The notes: generated by a model not told the origin, from the letters alone. A stretch of 64,000 bases of DNA from an uncultured Victivallales bacterium (GCA_934644965.1 CAKUDG010000011.1:20615-84614), one strand, 5' to 3'; positions 8,304 to 17,622 are shown, counted from the stretch's first letter. A program made the numbers and translations.

Positions 8304-11300
8304 TTACTTCTTCAATTCTTTTTCGATGGCTCCGCTCCGTTTTGCGCCGAGTTTCAGAGCGGTCTCATAAGACTTTTCCGCATCGTCGCGGTCCCCGTTC
8401 AGAAGCTGGAGACGGGCCAGTTCCAGATACGGTTCAAAACGGTTCACTCCGGCATCCGCAGCAACCCAGTAGTGCCAGAGGGCCTTGATCCGGTCTCCCT
8501 GCGCTTCGGACTCGCGAGCCGATTTCATTGCCGCCTCATATTTTGCGGGATCCCCTTTCGGCGCGGAAGGAGAAGGTGTCCCGGCAGCCGATGGAGCCTC
8601 AGCCTCTTGCTGCTGGATGGCAGCTTTTGCAGCTGAAGAAGGAGGAAGAGAAGTCTTCTTCTCCACCGCCTCCGCCGTTTTTTTCGACTCCTCCGTAGCC
8701 TTCATGAGGTTTTCGGCGCCTTGGAAGTCTCCCGCAGTCCGGAGTTTCCATGCGGCACGCAGTTTCCCCGCTTCCGAAGCGGCCGCATTGGCGGCGGCGG
8801 TCACATCCTCAATTTTCTTTCTGTAACGAGCCATCTGCGCATTGTTTTCGCTGATCTGCTCCTTCAGAAGACGGATTTCCTCTTTGCTTTTTTCCTGTTC
8901 CTGAAGAAGTTCAGTAATGACTTCGTCCTTCCGGAGAATTCTTTCCTCCGTGATTTCACCGGATCCGCTCATCCATTTCCTGAGGTCGGAATCCAGTTTT
9001 GCCGCGCGTTTCCCTGCAACATCAAGTTCCTGACGGAGCGTCACGACCTGTTTGTCGAGAGCCTCTCTGCGTTCCCGCTCGGCGGCGGCTTCGGCACTCG
9101 TCTTTTCATACAGTTTGCGGAAACTCGCTTCCGACTCCCGGAGACGTTCCGTCTGCGCCTGGAGTGCCAGGAGCGCCGTATTGTTTGAAGCGGCGTCCTT
9201 CATTTTCTGAAGTTCTTTTTTGAGAGAGGCCACTTCCGTGTTCAGTGCGGCATTGGATTCGGTCAGGGAATTTCTGGAGGCGGTCAGCTTTTTGACCGCA
9301 CTGTCAAGCTGAGCGCGGGTTTCACGCAATTCCGTCAGCTCCCCCGTCATCTTTTCAAGCTCTGCACCGGAGACGCTTCCGGAGCTGGTGGCGGATGCGG
9401 ACCGGACCTTTTCCAACTCCACGCTCAATGCCTTCTTTTCCGCCTCCAGACGATTCAGTGCAGCTGAGCCCTCTCTTTTCACAGAGGACAACTCTTCCCG
9501 CAGCGTTTTCAGTTCCCCTTCCACACGGGAAAGAGTTCCGGTTTTCTCCTTCAGGAGAGTTTCCGCCTTTTCCAGTTCCGAAGTCCGGCCATCCAGATCC
9601 TTCCGGAGAGCCGCAGCCGCATCCTGAGCGGTTTTCAGATTGACTGTCGCCTGAGCGGAAACCTCTTTCAAGGACTGCTCAAGCTTTGCGGTATTTGCAC
9701 TCTTTTCCTGAACCTGTTTTTCCAGTTCGGAATTTTTCGCCTTCACAGCGTCCAGCTCCTTGGTCAGAGACGTCAGCGACGCGCTCTCTTTCTCCGCCTT
9801 CGATGCCGTGTCGCGAAGCGTTTTGAGTTCCTTTTCCAGTTCCGCTATCTTCGCAGTGTCCTTCCCCGCTTTCTCGGCGGCGGAAAGGGCATTCTTCTCC
9901 AGTTCGGAATTTTTCGCCTTCACAGCGTCCAGCTCCTTGGTCAGAGACGCTGCTGTTTTCTTTTCCTCTTCCAGAGCCTTCCCGGTGGAGGCTTTGAGCT
10001 CCTCAAGCTGTTTTTTCAGGAGTTCCGCCGCCGCCTCTCCATCCTTTCTTGCACGGGCGGATGCCGCTTCGGTTTCGGCAAGGCGCTTTTCCGCGGAAGT
10101 TCTGGCGTCGAGAGCCGTTTTCAGCTGTGTTTCCAGGTTTCGGATTGTTTCACTGCTTTTTGCCTGTTCGGCCGCGGCATCGACGGGAGTCCGGTTGATT
10201 TTTTCGGCGAAAGCCTTCAGTTCCTTTTCCTGGTCGGCGATTTGTTTCCGGGCGTCGGCAAGGGCTTTGGCATCGGCAAGGGCTTTGGCGGTATTTTCTT
10301 CGAGAAGTTTTTTGTTGGTTTCGAGTTCGGAAGCGAGGGCCTTGTTGCGGTCATCCAGCGTTTTCATGAAGTCCTTTGTCCGGGCGGAAGCCGCGGCCTC
10401 CGTTTCCAGACGTTTCAACGCAGCGGCGTATTCGCCGGACAGTTTGTCAAAACGGTTTTTCAGGGACTCGTTCTCATTCTTCAGAGCGGCCGCCTCCTCC
10501 TCGATTTTCCGCGTGGCATCGGAGAGGGTCATTCCCGCACGGAGTTTCCGGAGCTCCTCCTGAAGTTCATCATACGCCCTGGATTTTTCCGCAAGACTTT
10601 TTTCCGCGGAAGCCCTGGCCGTTTCCAGACTCTGCACCTTTTCCGCAGATTCCTTCTGGAAGTTCCGGAAGGAATCCGCCAGCTCCAGAGCGGCCTGATT
10701 GTTCTTTTCCGCCGCTTCCCGAACCTGACGGGCATTCTTTTCAGCGGCCTCAAGACGAAGCTGGTTCGCCCGGTATTCCTCCAGAGTTTTTTCCATTCCG
10801 GAAAGTTCGCCCCGGAGTTCGGAAAGGGCCTTCGCCAAGGCATCGTTCCGGACTTTTTCCGCATTCAGGGCGTTTTTCAGATCGGAATCCGAAGCACCGG
10901 AATCAAGACGTTTCTTCAGATCGTTGTACTGAATCTGAAGAGTATGGTATTTCTGCTCGGCAGACTCTTTTTCCGCAAGAAGCGAACGGATCTGTTCCGA
11001 GGCGCGGCGCCCGCGTTCGGCTTCTTCCTTCAGACGGCGGATCTCCGCGGCGGAAGACGGGTCCTGTGTTCCCGTGACGGCGGCAGAAGTGCCGGACTCC
11101 CGCTCCTTTTCCCGTTCCCGGACTTTTTTCTTCGCGGCTTCAGCCTGTTCCTGCAGCTTCCGGGCGGCGTTTTTATATTTGCGGCCGGAAAGGGCAATGC
11201 GGTATTCAATCACGCTCCGGTTCCAGTTCGGACTTTTTTTACGGATCGCCTGGAAAAGCTGCAGAGACTTCTGGAATTGTTCCATCGCCTGTTCATATTT

Positions 11301-11489
11301 CTTTTCGATGTAGGCGGTTTCTCCGGCCTCATAGGCTTCGAAGCCCCTGCGCCAGAGCTCCCAGTTGTCTTCTGCCAGGACCCCGGACTTCTCCGGACCG
11401 GGGGGAGAATCCTGGGAAAATGCGGGGGCGGCGGCGCAGAAGAGCAACGCCCATAGAAGAACCGCAATTGGAAAAGCTCTTCCTTTCAT
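8304..11489 (-). CDS. Exported long coiled-coil protein with TPR-like ends
   Basis: 1061 residues. A signal peptide (MKGRAFPIAVLLWALLFCAAAPAFS, probable cut before Gln26) targets it to the periplasm or outer layers. Residues ~40-105 look like two TPR units (YIEKKYEQAMEQFQKSLQLF). Residues ~110-930 are almost continuous heptad coiled coil rich in Ala, Glu, Lys and Leu. The C-terminal ~70 residues return to TPR-like helices (ALWHYWVAADAGVNRFEPYLELARLQLLNGD). It contains exact internal DNA repeats (see separate entries). I do not recognise a named family; PVC-group genomes often encode such tethers. It lies between hflX and ybaB with gaps of 39 and 59 bases, so it is probably co-transcribed. A structural or scaffold role is inference only. 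Confidence 0.85.
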   Translation of the reverse strand: MKGRAFPIAVLLWALLFCAAAPAFSQDSPPGPEKSGVLAEDNWELWRRGFEAYEAGETAYIEKKYEQAMEQFQKSLQLFQAIRKKSPNWNRSVIEYRIALSGRKYKNAARKLQEQAEAAKKKVREREKERESGTSAAVTGTQDPSSAAEIRRLKEEAERGRRASEQIRSLLAEKESAEQKYHTLQIQYNDLKKRLDSGASDSDLKNALNAEKVRNDALAKALSELRGELSGMEKTLEEYRANQLRLEAAEKNARQVREAAEKNNQAALELADSFRNFQKESAEKVQSLETARASAEKSLAEKSRAYDELQEELRKLRAGMTLSDATRKIEEEAAALKNENESLKNRFDKLSGEYAAALKRLETEAAASARTKDFMKTLDDRNKALASELETNKKLLEENTAKALADAKALADARKQIADQEKELKAFAEKINRTPVDAAAEQAKSSETIRNLETQLKTALDARTSAEKRLAETEAASARARKDGEAAAELLKKQLEELKASTGKALEEEKKTAASLTKELDAVKAKNSELEKNALSAAEKAGKDTAKIAELEKELKTLRDTASKAEKESASLTSLTKELDAVKAKNSELEKQVQEKSANTAKLEQSLKEVSAQATVNLKTAQDAAAALRKDLDGRTSELEKAETLLKEKTGTLSRVEGELKTLREELSSVKREGSAALNRLEAEKKALSVELEKVRSASATSSGSVSGAELEKMTGELTELRETRAQLDSAVKKLTASRNSLTESNAALNTEVASLKKELQKMKDAASNNTALLALQAQTERLRESEASFRKLYEKTSAEAAAERERREALDKQVVTLRQELDVAGKRAAKLDSDLRKWMSGSGEITEERILRKDEVITELLQEQEKSKEEIRLLKEQISENNAQMARYRKKIEDVTAAANAAASEAGKLRAAWKLRTAGDFQGAENLMKATEESKKTAEAVEKKTSLPPSSAAKAAIQQQEAEAPSAAGTPSPSAPKGDPAKYEAAMKSARESEAQGDRIKALWHYWVAADAGVNRFEPYLELARLQLLNGDRDDAEKSYETALKLGAKRSGAIEKELKK
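9721..9949. repeat. 52-bp exact direct repeat inside the coiled-coil gene
   Basis: The 52 bases at 9721-9772 recur exactly at 9898-9949. Both encode the same heptad block (SLTKELDAVKAKNSELE on the minus strand). The copies are 177 bases apart and in frame, so recombination between them would delete 59 residues without a frameshift. Confidence 0.9.
10255..10290. repeat. 18-bp tandem repeat in the coiled-coil gene
   Basis: Two adjacent 18-base units (10255-10272 and 10273-10290) differ only at their last base and encode consecutive ALADAK hexads. This indicates recent expansion of the coiled coil by slippage. Confidence 0.8.
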
Positions 11490-11528
11490 GTTGAAAAACT
11501 CCTGCTTGGTGGTTTCTGTTCTTTTTCC

Positions 11529-12827
11529 TTATTCCTGCTGACAATATACTGCAAAGACGGCGGATTGCGAAGCGGGAATTCTGGCAAGCGCAAGAAATGT
11601 GCCGTCTTCCGCGTATTCCGATTCCAGGATCCCGCAGGTCCGGTGCAGTTTCGCAATCAGTTCCTGCCGGGAAGGAGGAATGGCAAGGCGCATCATCCGT
11701 TCTCCCGATCCCGCCTGCAGAGCAAGATGTTCCTTCAGCAGCGGAAGACCCTCCCCGGTCCGGCAGGACACAAACAGCGCGGAAGGAGCAATTGAGCGGA
11801 GTTTGAGCTTCGTTACGGGATCCTCCGCCAGAAGATCGCATTTATTGAAGACCGTCAGCATGGGTTTGTTTTCCGCTCCGAGCTCCGCCAGGACGGAAAG
11901 AGTCGTCTCCCAGTGCGTCTGAACCCGCGGGCTCGAGGCATCCAGAACCAGAAGGAGAAAATCCGCAAGGAGAGCTTCCTCCAGAGTCGATTTGAACGCT
12001 TCCACCAGCGCATGGGGCAGTTTCCGGACAAAGCCGACGGTATCCGTCAGAAGCAGTTCCGCATTCCCCGGAAGACGGATCCGGCGCGTGGTCGGATCCA
12101 GCGTTGCAAACAGCTTGTCCGCCGCGAGCACGTCCGCCCCTGTCAGAGCGTTCAGGAGCGAGGACTTCCCCGCATTCGTATATCCCACAATCGCGCACTG
12201 ACGGATCGAATGGCGGACCCGGCTCTTCCGCTGGACTCCGCGCTGTTTCCGGACCCGGGACAGTTCGTCTTCCAGTTCCGAGATTCTCTGTTTGAGCTGT
12301 CGGCGGTCGTATTCGATTTGTTTTTCCCCGTCTCCGCGGGCTCCGGTGCCGCCGCCCCGCTGACGGGAAAGATGAGTCCAGGCGCCTGTCAGACGCGGAA
12401 GAAAATAGCGGCAGCGGGCCAGCTCCACCTGAAGCACCGCCTCACGCGTCCAGGCCCGTTCGGCAAAAATGTCCAGTATCACTTCCTGACGGTCGATCAC
12501 CTTGATCCCGCAGAGACGTTCCAGATTCCGCTGCTGGGAAGGCCCGAGCGAACTGTCAAACACAATCAGCTCCGCATGAGTTTCCAAAGCGGCAGCGCGG
12601 ATCTCCTCCGCCTTCCCTGTACCGACAAAGAAACGAGGGTGAAACTCCCGCAGAGTCACAGTCATGTCTCCGACAACCGGCACTCCCAGAGTCGCCACCA
12701 GTTCCTTCAGCTCCGCCAGATGTTCCCGGGCCTCTCCCGATTCCTCCGGAACTTCCCGGATCCCGACAAGATAGGCTCCTTCCTGCCGCGGCGGCGTCTT
12801 CTTTTCCGTTTCACTATCAACACTCAT
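11529..12827 (-). CDS. hflX: GTPase HflX
   Basis: 432 residues. HflX is a ribosome-associated GTPase that splits or rescues stalled ribosomes under stress. The N-terminal HflX domain has FFVGTGKAEEI, FDSSLGPSQQRNLE and DRQEVILDIFA. The linker has the diagnostic RGGGTGARGDGEKQIE, followed by a short helix. The G domain follows: G1 GYTNAGKSS (215-223), G2 FATLDPTTRRI, G3 DTVGF, G4 NKCD. A C-terminal tail of about 70 residues is present. It lies 59 bases downstream of pgsA and 39 upstream of the coiled-coil gene on the same strand. Confidence 0.96.
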   Translation of the reverse strand: MSVDSETEKKTPPRQEGAYLVGIREVPEESGEAREHLAELKELVATLGVPVVGDMTVTLREFHPRFFVGTGKAEEIRAAALETHAELIVFDSSLGPSQQRNLERLCGIKVIDRQEVILDIFAERAWTREAVLQVELARCRYFLPRLTGAWTHLSRQRGGGTGARGDGEKQIEYDRRQLKQRISELEDELSRVRKQRGVQRKSRVRHSIRQCAIVGYTNAGKSSLLNALTGADVLAADKLFATLDPTTRRIRLPGNAELLLTDTVGFVRKLPHALVEAFKSTLEEALLADFLLLVLDASSPRVQTHWETTLSVLAELGAENKPMLTVFNKCDLLAEDPVTKLKLRSIAPSALFVSCRTGEGLPLLKEHLALQAGSGERMMRLAIPPSRQELIAKLHRTCGILESEYAEDGTFLALARIPASQSAVFAVYCQQE

Positions 12828-12886
12828 ATTCTCAACAACAATACAATCGCAGCACTGTCGGCGGCGGCGGCGTGACGGACAAGACG

Positions 12887-13486
12887 TCAGGCGGCATCCG
12901 CATACAGATGCTTATGTTTGCAGAAATATCCGGCTCCGGAGAGAATCGTCACCGCCGTCACGATCAGAAGAAGCGCATACCACATCCACCAGATCACCGG
13001 AATTTTCAAATCGAAGAGTCCGATCCACGCCGCTCCCCCGATCAGCAGGGCGAACATCTGAAGAAAGGTTTTGAGTTTCCCCCACTTGTCCGCAGGAATC
13101 ACCACTCCTTTGCTGGTCGCCAGCATCCGAAGGCCCGTCACCATGAACTCGCGCGCCAGAATCACGATCACGATCCAGGCGGGCATCAGGCGGTAATCCG
13201 CCATCATGACAAATGTCGCCAGAATGAAAATCTTGTCCGCCAGAGGATCCATCAGACGTCCGAAATCGCTTTCCAGATGGAAACGTCTGGCCAGATAACC
13301 GTCCAGCAGATCGGTGAAGCCCGCCAGGATCGCCACCAGATAGGCGATCACATGGCAGATCTGCGTCATCTGTTCCGACACAGGAAACAGATTGATCTTG
13401 TTCTGATCGTCCACATTGGCGAACAACACAAAAAGAAAGACCAGGAGCACCCGGCTCACCGTGATTCTGTTCGGCAGATTTTTCAT
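12887..13486 (-). CDS. pgsA: CDP-diacylglycerol--glycerol-3-phosphate 3-phosphatidyltransferase
   Basis: 199 residues, inner-membrane enzyme. It makes phosphatidylglycerol-phosphate from CDP-diacylglycerol and glycerol-3-phosphate. The CDP-alcohol phosphotransferase signature D-G-x2-A-R-x8-G-x3-D-x3-D is complete at Asp62 to Asp84. MKNLPNRITVSRVLLVFLF is the characteristic first membrane helix, and about five more hydrophobic helices follow. The ATG overlaps the rimO stop by four bases (ATGA), so the two are coupled. A rimO-pgsA pair is common in bacteria. The closely related PssA would lack the N-L-P-N-x-I-T-x-S-R start, so PgsA is preferred. Confidence 0.93.
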   Translation of the reverse strand: MKNLPNRITVSRVLLVFLFVLFANVDDQNKINLFPVSEQMTQICHVIAYLVAILAGFTDLLDGYLARRFHLESDFGRLMDPLADKIFILATFVMMADYRLMPAWIVIVILAREFMVTGLRMLATSKGVVIPADKWGKLKTFLQMFALLIGGAAWIGLFDLKIPVIWWMWYALLLIVTAVTILSGAGYFCKHKHLYADAA

Positions 13487-15057
13487 GTTTTCTTTCCTTG
13501 GGCTTTTCTTCCCCTTTGCGGAGGAAGTCCGGCGGGTTCCGCCGGGTTGTTGTGCTTGCCTGGCCGAATGTTTCGGCTGCAGCTGTTGTTCATCAATTCC
13601 GGGCTGCCGCCCTCGCGGAGGGCAATCCCTGATAGTTCGTATTCCGCGGCGTGTTTCACCTTCACTCTCAGAAGATCCCCCGGAACGGAGGCGCTGGAAA
13701 GGGAGGAAATACTCACGGTGTTGTCTATGTCCGGCGCGTCTGAAAGCGTTCTGCCCCGCCCGGTCGAAGCGGTCAGTTTTTCGTCCAGAATCACCTCTAT
13801 TTCCCTCCCGATCAGCGCACGGTTCGCCGCAAGGGAATAGTCCGCCTGGAGGCGCATGATTTCGCCGCGGCGTCTTTCCGCGATCCGCGTCGGAACCTGG
13901 TCCGGAAGAGAGGCCGCAGGCGTCCCCGGCTCACGAGAATAGGCGAACACGCCCAGACGTTCAAAATGAACCTCCCTTACAAAATCCAGCAGTTTTTCAT
14001 GATCCTGCTCTGTTTCTCCAGGAAAGCCGGTCAGAAAAGTGCTGCGCAGGGAAAAGCCAAGTTCACGCGTCATCCGGTGCACCAGCGCACGGGTTTCCTG
14101 CTCCGATATCCGACGGCGCATCGCTTGAAGAACCGGATCGGAAATATGCTGCAGCGGCATCTCAATGCAGCGAATCAGATGTCTGTTTTCCGCCATGGCC
14201 GAGAGAAGGTCTTCATCGACCCCGGCCGGGTGAAGGTACATCAGACGGAGAAGAAAATCTCCATCCAGTCGGTCCAGTCTCCGGAGCAGTCCGCTCAGAT
14301 GCCGCCTCCCGTCCTTTTCCCGTCCGAACGCCGAGGTATCCTGAGCTATCAGAATCAGTTCCCGTACTCCGTTTGCAATCAGATTCCGCGCCTCCTTTTC
14401 CACGGAGTCCGAAGTCCGGCTGCGGAGTCCGCCGCGGATGTCGGGAATCATACAGTAGGCGCAGCGGTTGTCGCAGCCGTCTGCGATTTTCACATAGGCG
14501 TAATGCGGTGCGGTCAGCTGGAGGCGCGGAGTTTCATCGCTGTAGAGATACTGTTTCCGTGTACAGGGGTTTCCCATCCCGACCGCGGGAACGGAGGAGG
14601 AGACCTCTCCTTTCAGAAGCGCGGATACGATCTCCCCCATTTCCGCGGACGAATCAATGCCGGTCCAGAGATCCACGGCCGGATGACGGGAACGGAAAGC
14701 ATGGTCTTCATCCCACTCCACAATGCAGCCCGAAACAATAATCCGGCGACTGCCGGACGGATCTTTCCCTTTCCATTTTTCAGCGCTCCGGATGACAGAT
14801 TCCGTCTCTTTGCGTGCGGATTTGAGAAAAGCGCAGGTGTTGATCCAGAGAATATCCGCCTCCTCCTCGTCCGCGGTCAGACCGAATCCGGCACAGAGCA
14901 ACGCTCCGGCCGCGACCTCGGTATCCACAAAATTCTTGGCGCAGCCGAGACTGACGATCCGGACACGCGGCAAAACAGCCGTTTCCTCTGTTTCCGGAGG
15001 CGCTTGTTTCCTACGGGATTTCAATGCTTTTTTCCGCTTTCTTCTTTCTTCCTTCAT
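13483..15057 (-). CDS. rimO: Ribosomal protein uS12 methylthiotransferase RimO
   Basis: 524 residues. It is a radical SAM enzyme that methylthiolates the conserved Asp of ribosomal protein S12. The N-terminal UPF0004 domain binds one 4Fe-4S cluster through Cys39 (VSLGCAKNFVDTE), Cys75 (NTCAF) and Cys111 (SGCI). The radical SAM triad is Cys195-x3-Cys199-x2-Cys202 in DGCDNRCAYCMIP. A TRAM-like domain follows (DEKLTASTGRGRT...SDAPDID). The GCAKNFVDTE start and the 'D-A-P-D-I-D' end favour RimO over MiaB. It is longer than usual (about 440): a basic N-terminal extension of about 29 residues and a ~35-residue Pro/Arg tail. It heads a minus-strand run and overlaps pgsA by four bases. Confidence 0.93.
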   Translation of the reverse strand: MKEERRKRKKALKSRRKQAPPETEETAVLPRVRIVSLGCAKNFVDTEVAAGALLCAGFGLTADEEEADILWINTCAFLKSARKETESVIRSAEKWKGKDPSGSRRIIVSGCIVEWDEDHAFRSRHPAVDLWTGIDSSAEMGEIVSALLKGEVSSSVPAVGMGNPCTRKQYLYSDETPRLQLTAPHYAYVKIADGCDNRCAYCMIPDIRGGLRSRTSDSVEKEARNLIANGVRELILIAQDTSAFGREKDGRRHLSGLLRRLDRLDGDFLLRLMYLHPAGVDEDLLSAMAENRHLIRCIEMPLQHISDPVLQAMRRRISEQETRALVHRMTRELGFSLRSTFLTGFPGETEQDHEKLLDFVREVHFERLGVFAYSREPGTPAASLPDQVPTRIAERRRGEIMRLQADYSLAANRALIGREIEVILDEKLTASTGRGRTLSDAPDIDNTVSISSLSSASVPGDLLRVKVKHAAEYELSGIALREGGSPELMNNSCSRNIRPGKHNNPAEPAGLPPQRGRKAQGKKT

Positions 15058-15401
15058 CCCAACGCAAAAAGACTGTATGGAAATGTATCATGCCGGACGC
15101 GTTTTCGCAATTCCGCGCCGTTCATTTTCCCCTGCTTTTCCTGGAAAAGTTCTGCCTCCCGATTCTCCGGGAGGGGGAAAAACAGCAGGATCTTTGCCAT
15201 CTGCCGGAGAAAACGCTCGAAACCGGAAGTTCTCCCTCCCCCTCTCCTTCCTTCCCCTGTCCGGGAAAACTGAATTCTTTCCGAAAAAAAACACAAAAAA
15301 ACGTTGACAAAATATCTGACATGATATATATTCAGTTCTGACATAATGAAAATCACAATACTTTTGTTTCCAAGAAAGAAAAGAAAAAAGGATTTTCTTC
15401 C
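15058..15401. other. Divergent intergenic region, rimO / GntR-type regulator
   Basis: 344 bases. The half near rimO is GC-rich and contains a 7-bp inverted repeat (CCTCCCG/CGGGAGG) around 15166-15185 with no T-run. The half near the regulator is strongly AT-rich and carries the promoter described at 15304-15332 and a direct repeat of TCTGACAT (15315 and 15338). Confidence 0.6.
15304..15332 (+). promoter_or_regulatory. Sigma-70-type promoter of the GntR/LacI-type regulator
   Basis: TTGACA (15304-15309), 17 bases, TATATT (15327-15332). The octamer TCTGACAT occurs at 15315-15322 inside the spacer and again at 15338-15345 just after the expected start point, 23 bases apart. This arrangement suits binding of a dimeric regulator, possibly the product of the gene itself. 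Confidence 0.75.
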
Positions 15402-16634
15402 ATGGTCTCCCGTCCTTCCCTGAAATCGAAAAGTCCTCCCCGGTATTTTCATGTGATGGATGACGTGATCTGCAAAATCCGTTCCGGGCTCTACCGGCCG
15501 GGCATGAAGCTGGACTCCGTCCGGACACTGGCAGCCCGGTACTGTCAGGACCGCGGCACCGTTCTCTACGCCTTGAACATGCTGGCCTGCAAAAGTTATC
15601 TGTATTCCGAGCCGAAACGGGGATATTTCGTCAATCCGAATCTGAAGCCGCACCGGAGCTATACGATCGGATATTTCCTCAACGGAGAGGATCCCATGGG
15701 AAAGGGAGAGGTGATTTCCGTCCTTCACAAAGGAGCGCTTTCCCGCGGTTACCGCGTCATCGCCGGATTCAATTTCTTCGACGGCGGAACGCTGGAGTCT
15801 TTCCTGAAAAACAATCCCGTTCTGGACGGCATTCTTCTTGACGGCACTGTGGATGAAAAACTCCTTTCCATCCTTCCCCCCGCCTCCAGCTTCCCGTACA
15901 TGGTGCTGGGAAAGCACGACATCCGCCCGGAACATCCGCAGGAGGAAAGAAATCCAGAACAGGACTTCTACAATGCCCTCATCAATGCCTTCCGCCGTTT
16001 CCGCGGGAAAAAAATCGCCGCCCTCATGGGCGACGTGCATTACGCCGAAGACCGGGAATGCATGAAAGGCCTGCTGCGCGCACTCGCAGATTCCGGAGCC
16101 GTGTCGGGCCCTGAACTCATCACCTCCAGCGTGATGTCGGACGGCTTCAGCCAATGCCGCAGAATCCTGGAAACTCATTCCCCGGACGTTCTCTTCCTCG
16201 CCTCCAGCCAGATGGGCGGATACCGCAAATACATGAACATCTTCCACCCCGCAAAACGCCCCTATGTCCTTTACACTCATCCCGTCCTCCAGCCCGGGGA
16301 CGAAAAAAATTTCGATGAATATCTGAATACGGGCCTCTCCCGGATTCCGAACACCGTCTCCGCACTGGACCGGCTTTTCCGGATGATTGATGAAAAGGCC
16401 GAAACGCCCGGGGATGCTCTTCTGCACGCTTCTCCGCGTTCTTGTTTCTCCATCACCGGAGCGGCGGAGGAGGATCCTGAAGCCGGAGATCATCCTGCCT
16501 TTTCCTCCGCGGCACGTTTCCCGGCATCCTCCCGAGCTTCCGGCGTAAATGCGCAGAAAAAGAAAAGAGGCGGGGAACGCAATATGATTCCTCTCCACCC
16601 CCATATTCTGAAACAAAAAAAATACGAAATATGA
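15402..16634 (+). CDS. GntR-type HTH / LacI-type sensor transcriptional regulator
   Basis: 410 residues. Residues ~10-80 form a winged helix of the GntR type: YFHVMDDVICKIRSGLYRPGMKLDSVRTLAARYCQDRGTVLYALNMLACKSYLY, with the 'G-x-x-P-G-x-K-L-x-S-x-R-x-L-A' core, though 'V-S-R-x-T-V' is replaced by CQDRGTV. Residues ~88-330 look like a LacI-type periplasmic-binding-protein sensor (YTIGYFLNGED, VLDGILLDG, KKIAALMGD, DVLFLASSQ). This hybrid is common in Lentisphaerota and Verrucomicrobia, where it usually controls sugar genes. The last ~70 residues are low-complexity and run almost into the next gene. Two pseudopilin genes follow after 13 bases. The ligand is unknown. Confidence 0.85.
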   Translation: MVSRPSLKSKSPPRYFHVMDDVICKIRSGLYRPGMKLDSVRTLAARYCQDRGTVLYALNMLACKSYLYSEPKRGYFVNPNLKPHRSYTIGYFLNGEDPMGKGEVISVLHKGALSRGYRVIAGFNFFDGGTLESFLKNNPVLDGILLDGTVDEKLLSILPPASSFPYMVLGKHDIRPEHPQEERNPEQDFYNALINAFRRFRGKKIAALMGDVHYAEDRECMKGLLRALADSGAVSGPELITSSVMSDGFSQCRRILETHSPDVLFLASSQMGGYRKYMNIFHPAKRPYVLYTHPVLQPGDEKNFDEYLNTGLSRIPNTVSALDRLFRMIDEKAETPGDALLHASPRSCFSITGAAEEDPEAGDHPAFSSAARFPASSRASGVNAQKKKRGGERNMIPLHPHILKQKKYEI

Positions 16635-16647
16635 AAGAAAACGAAAT

Positions 16648-17622
16648 ATGAAAACACAGACTGGATTTTCAGCAGATTCTCCTGCAAAAAAGCATTCTCC
16701 TCTGAAAAGGCCTCGTCTTCTGCCTTTTTCCACCTTCCTCCTTCCGGCGGCCGGCGCCCGGAAGGCATTGACGTCCGAGGAGCTTTTTCCCGCCTTTTCC
16801 CGCCGCCACGGAAACGGAAAAAAGAGAGCAGCGGAACACGCTCCCTTCACGCTGATTGAGCTTCTGGTGGTCATCACGATCATCTCCATTCTGGCCTCCC
16901 TGCTGCTCCCCGCGCTGAAAAATGCCCGGGAAACGGCAAAACAGATCACCTGCACCGCGAATCACAAACAGCTCTTTCTCCTTTCCAATGCCTATGTCAA
17001 TTCCTACAATGACTGGGTGGTCCCGAGAGTCTATTTCTATTCTGAGCAGACCTGGTGGGGAACTTATCAATACTGGTATCAGCTTCTCGGCGCCCAGGCG
17101 GGACTGACCGGATACGGCGGAACACGGGGAATCCCGAGCAGAAGCCAGAATGAAGGTCCCGCACTCTACTTTGAATGTCCGAAGGGATACTATACCGGAG
17201 GACGAACTCAGGACCAGGGAAGAAAAAGTTTTGCGGGAAACTGCGACGATCAGCCTCAAATCAAAGTCCTGAGCATCAAAATGACTCCGGGAAAACCTTC
17301 TGAACAGGGCCTGCGCCTGACCCGTCTGAGAATGCCTTCCTCCAAAGCTCATTTCATCTGCGGAAACTATCCTCAATACTATCCCGTCGACAAAAGCAGC
17401 TATATTCCCGGCTGCGGATCCACGCCGGTTGTCCAGGCGAAGAATATCGACACCTCCTCCTGGGAGGAAAAAGCGCAGCAGGATTTCTATTTCGGGCGGC
17501 ATCTCCAAACCGTGAACATCACCTTCTATGACGGACATACGGAGAAAGTTTCCGCCGCAGACGCCTCCAACCACCGTTATTCGCCTTCCCTTTCCGGAAA
17601 AGGAATGTTCGCCCTCCCGTAA
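16648..17622 (+). CDS. Type II-secretion-like pseudopilin with H-x9-DG motif
   Basis: 324 residues from the ATG at 16648. The prepilin helix is FTLIELLVVITIISILASLLLPALK at about 67-91, with Glu5 of the mature form retained. About 66 residues precede it, unusually long for a prepilin leader; a TTG at 16768 preceded by GGAAGG would give a ~26-residue leader instead. The C-terminal part has FGRHLQTVNITFYDGHTE, a perfect H-x9-D-G motif typical of the large PVC pseudopilin-like families. The middle is Tyr/Trp-rich and may be a carbohydrate-facing beta domain. It follows the regulator by 13 bases. The role is uncertain: these proteins are very numerous in Lentisphaerota and not proven to form pili. 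Confidence 0.85.
   Translation: MKTQTGFSADSPAKKHSPLKRPRLLPFSTFLLPAAGARKALTSEELFPAFSRRHGNGKKRAAEHAPFTLIELLVVITIISILASLLLPALKNARETAKQITCTANHKQLFLLSNAYVNSYNDWVVPRVYFYSEQTWWGTYQYWYQLLGAQAGLTGYGGTRGIPSRSQNEGPALYFECPKGYYTGGRTQDQGRKSFAGNCDDQPQIKVLSIKMTPGKPSEQGLRLTRLRMPSSKAHFICGNYPQYYPVDKSSYIPGCGSTPVVQAKNIDTSSWEEKAQQDFYFGRHLQTVNITFYDGHTEKVSAADASNHRYSPSLSGKGMFALP

Noticed and set aside
15166..15185. CCTCCCG/CGGGAGG hairpin considered as a terminator
   Set aside because: No T-run on either strand, and it lies upstream of both divergent genes.
15054..16955. A 633-codon minus-strand frame across the GntR regulator and pseudopilin start
   Set aside because: It crosses a clear plus-strand promoter and two genes with known motifs; the product has no domain and no ribosome site.
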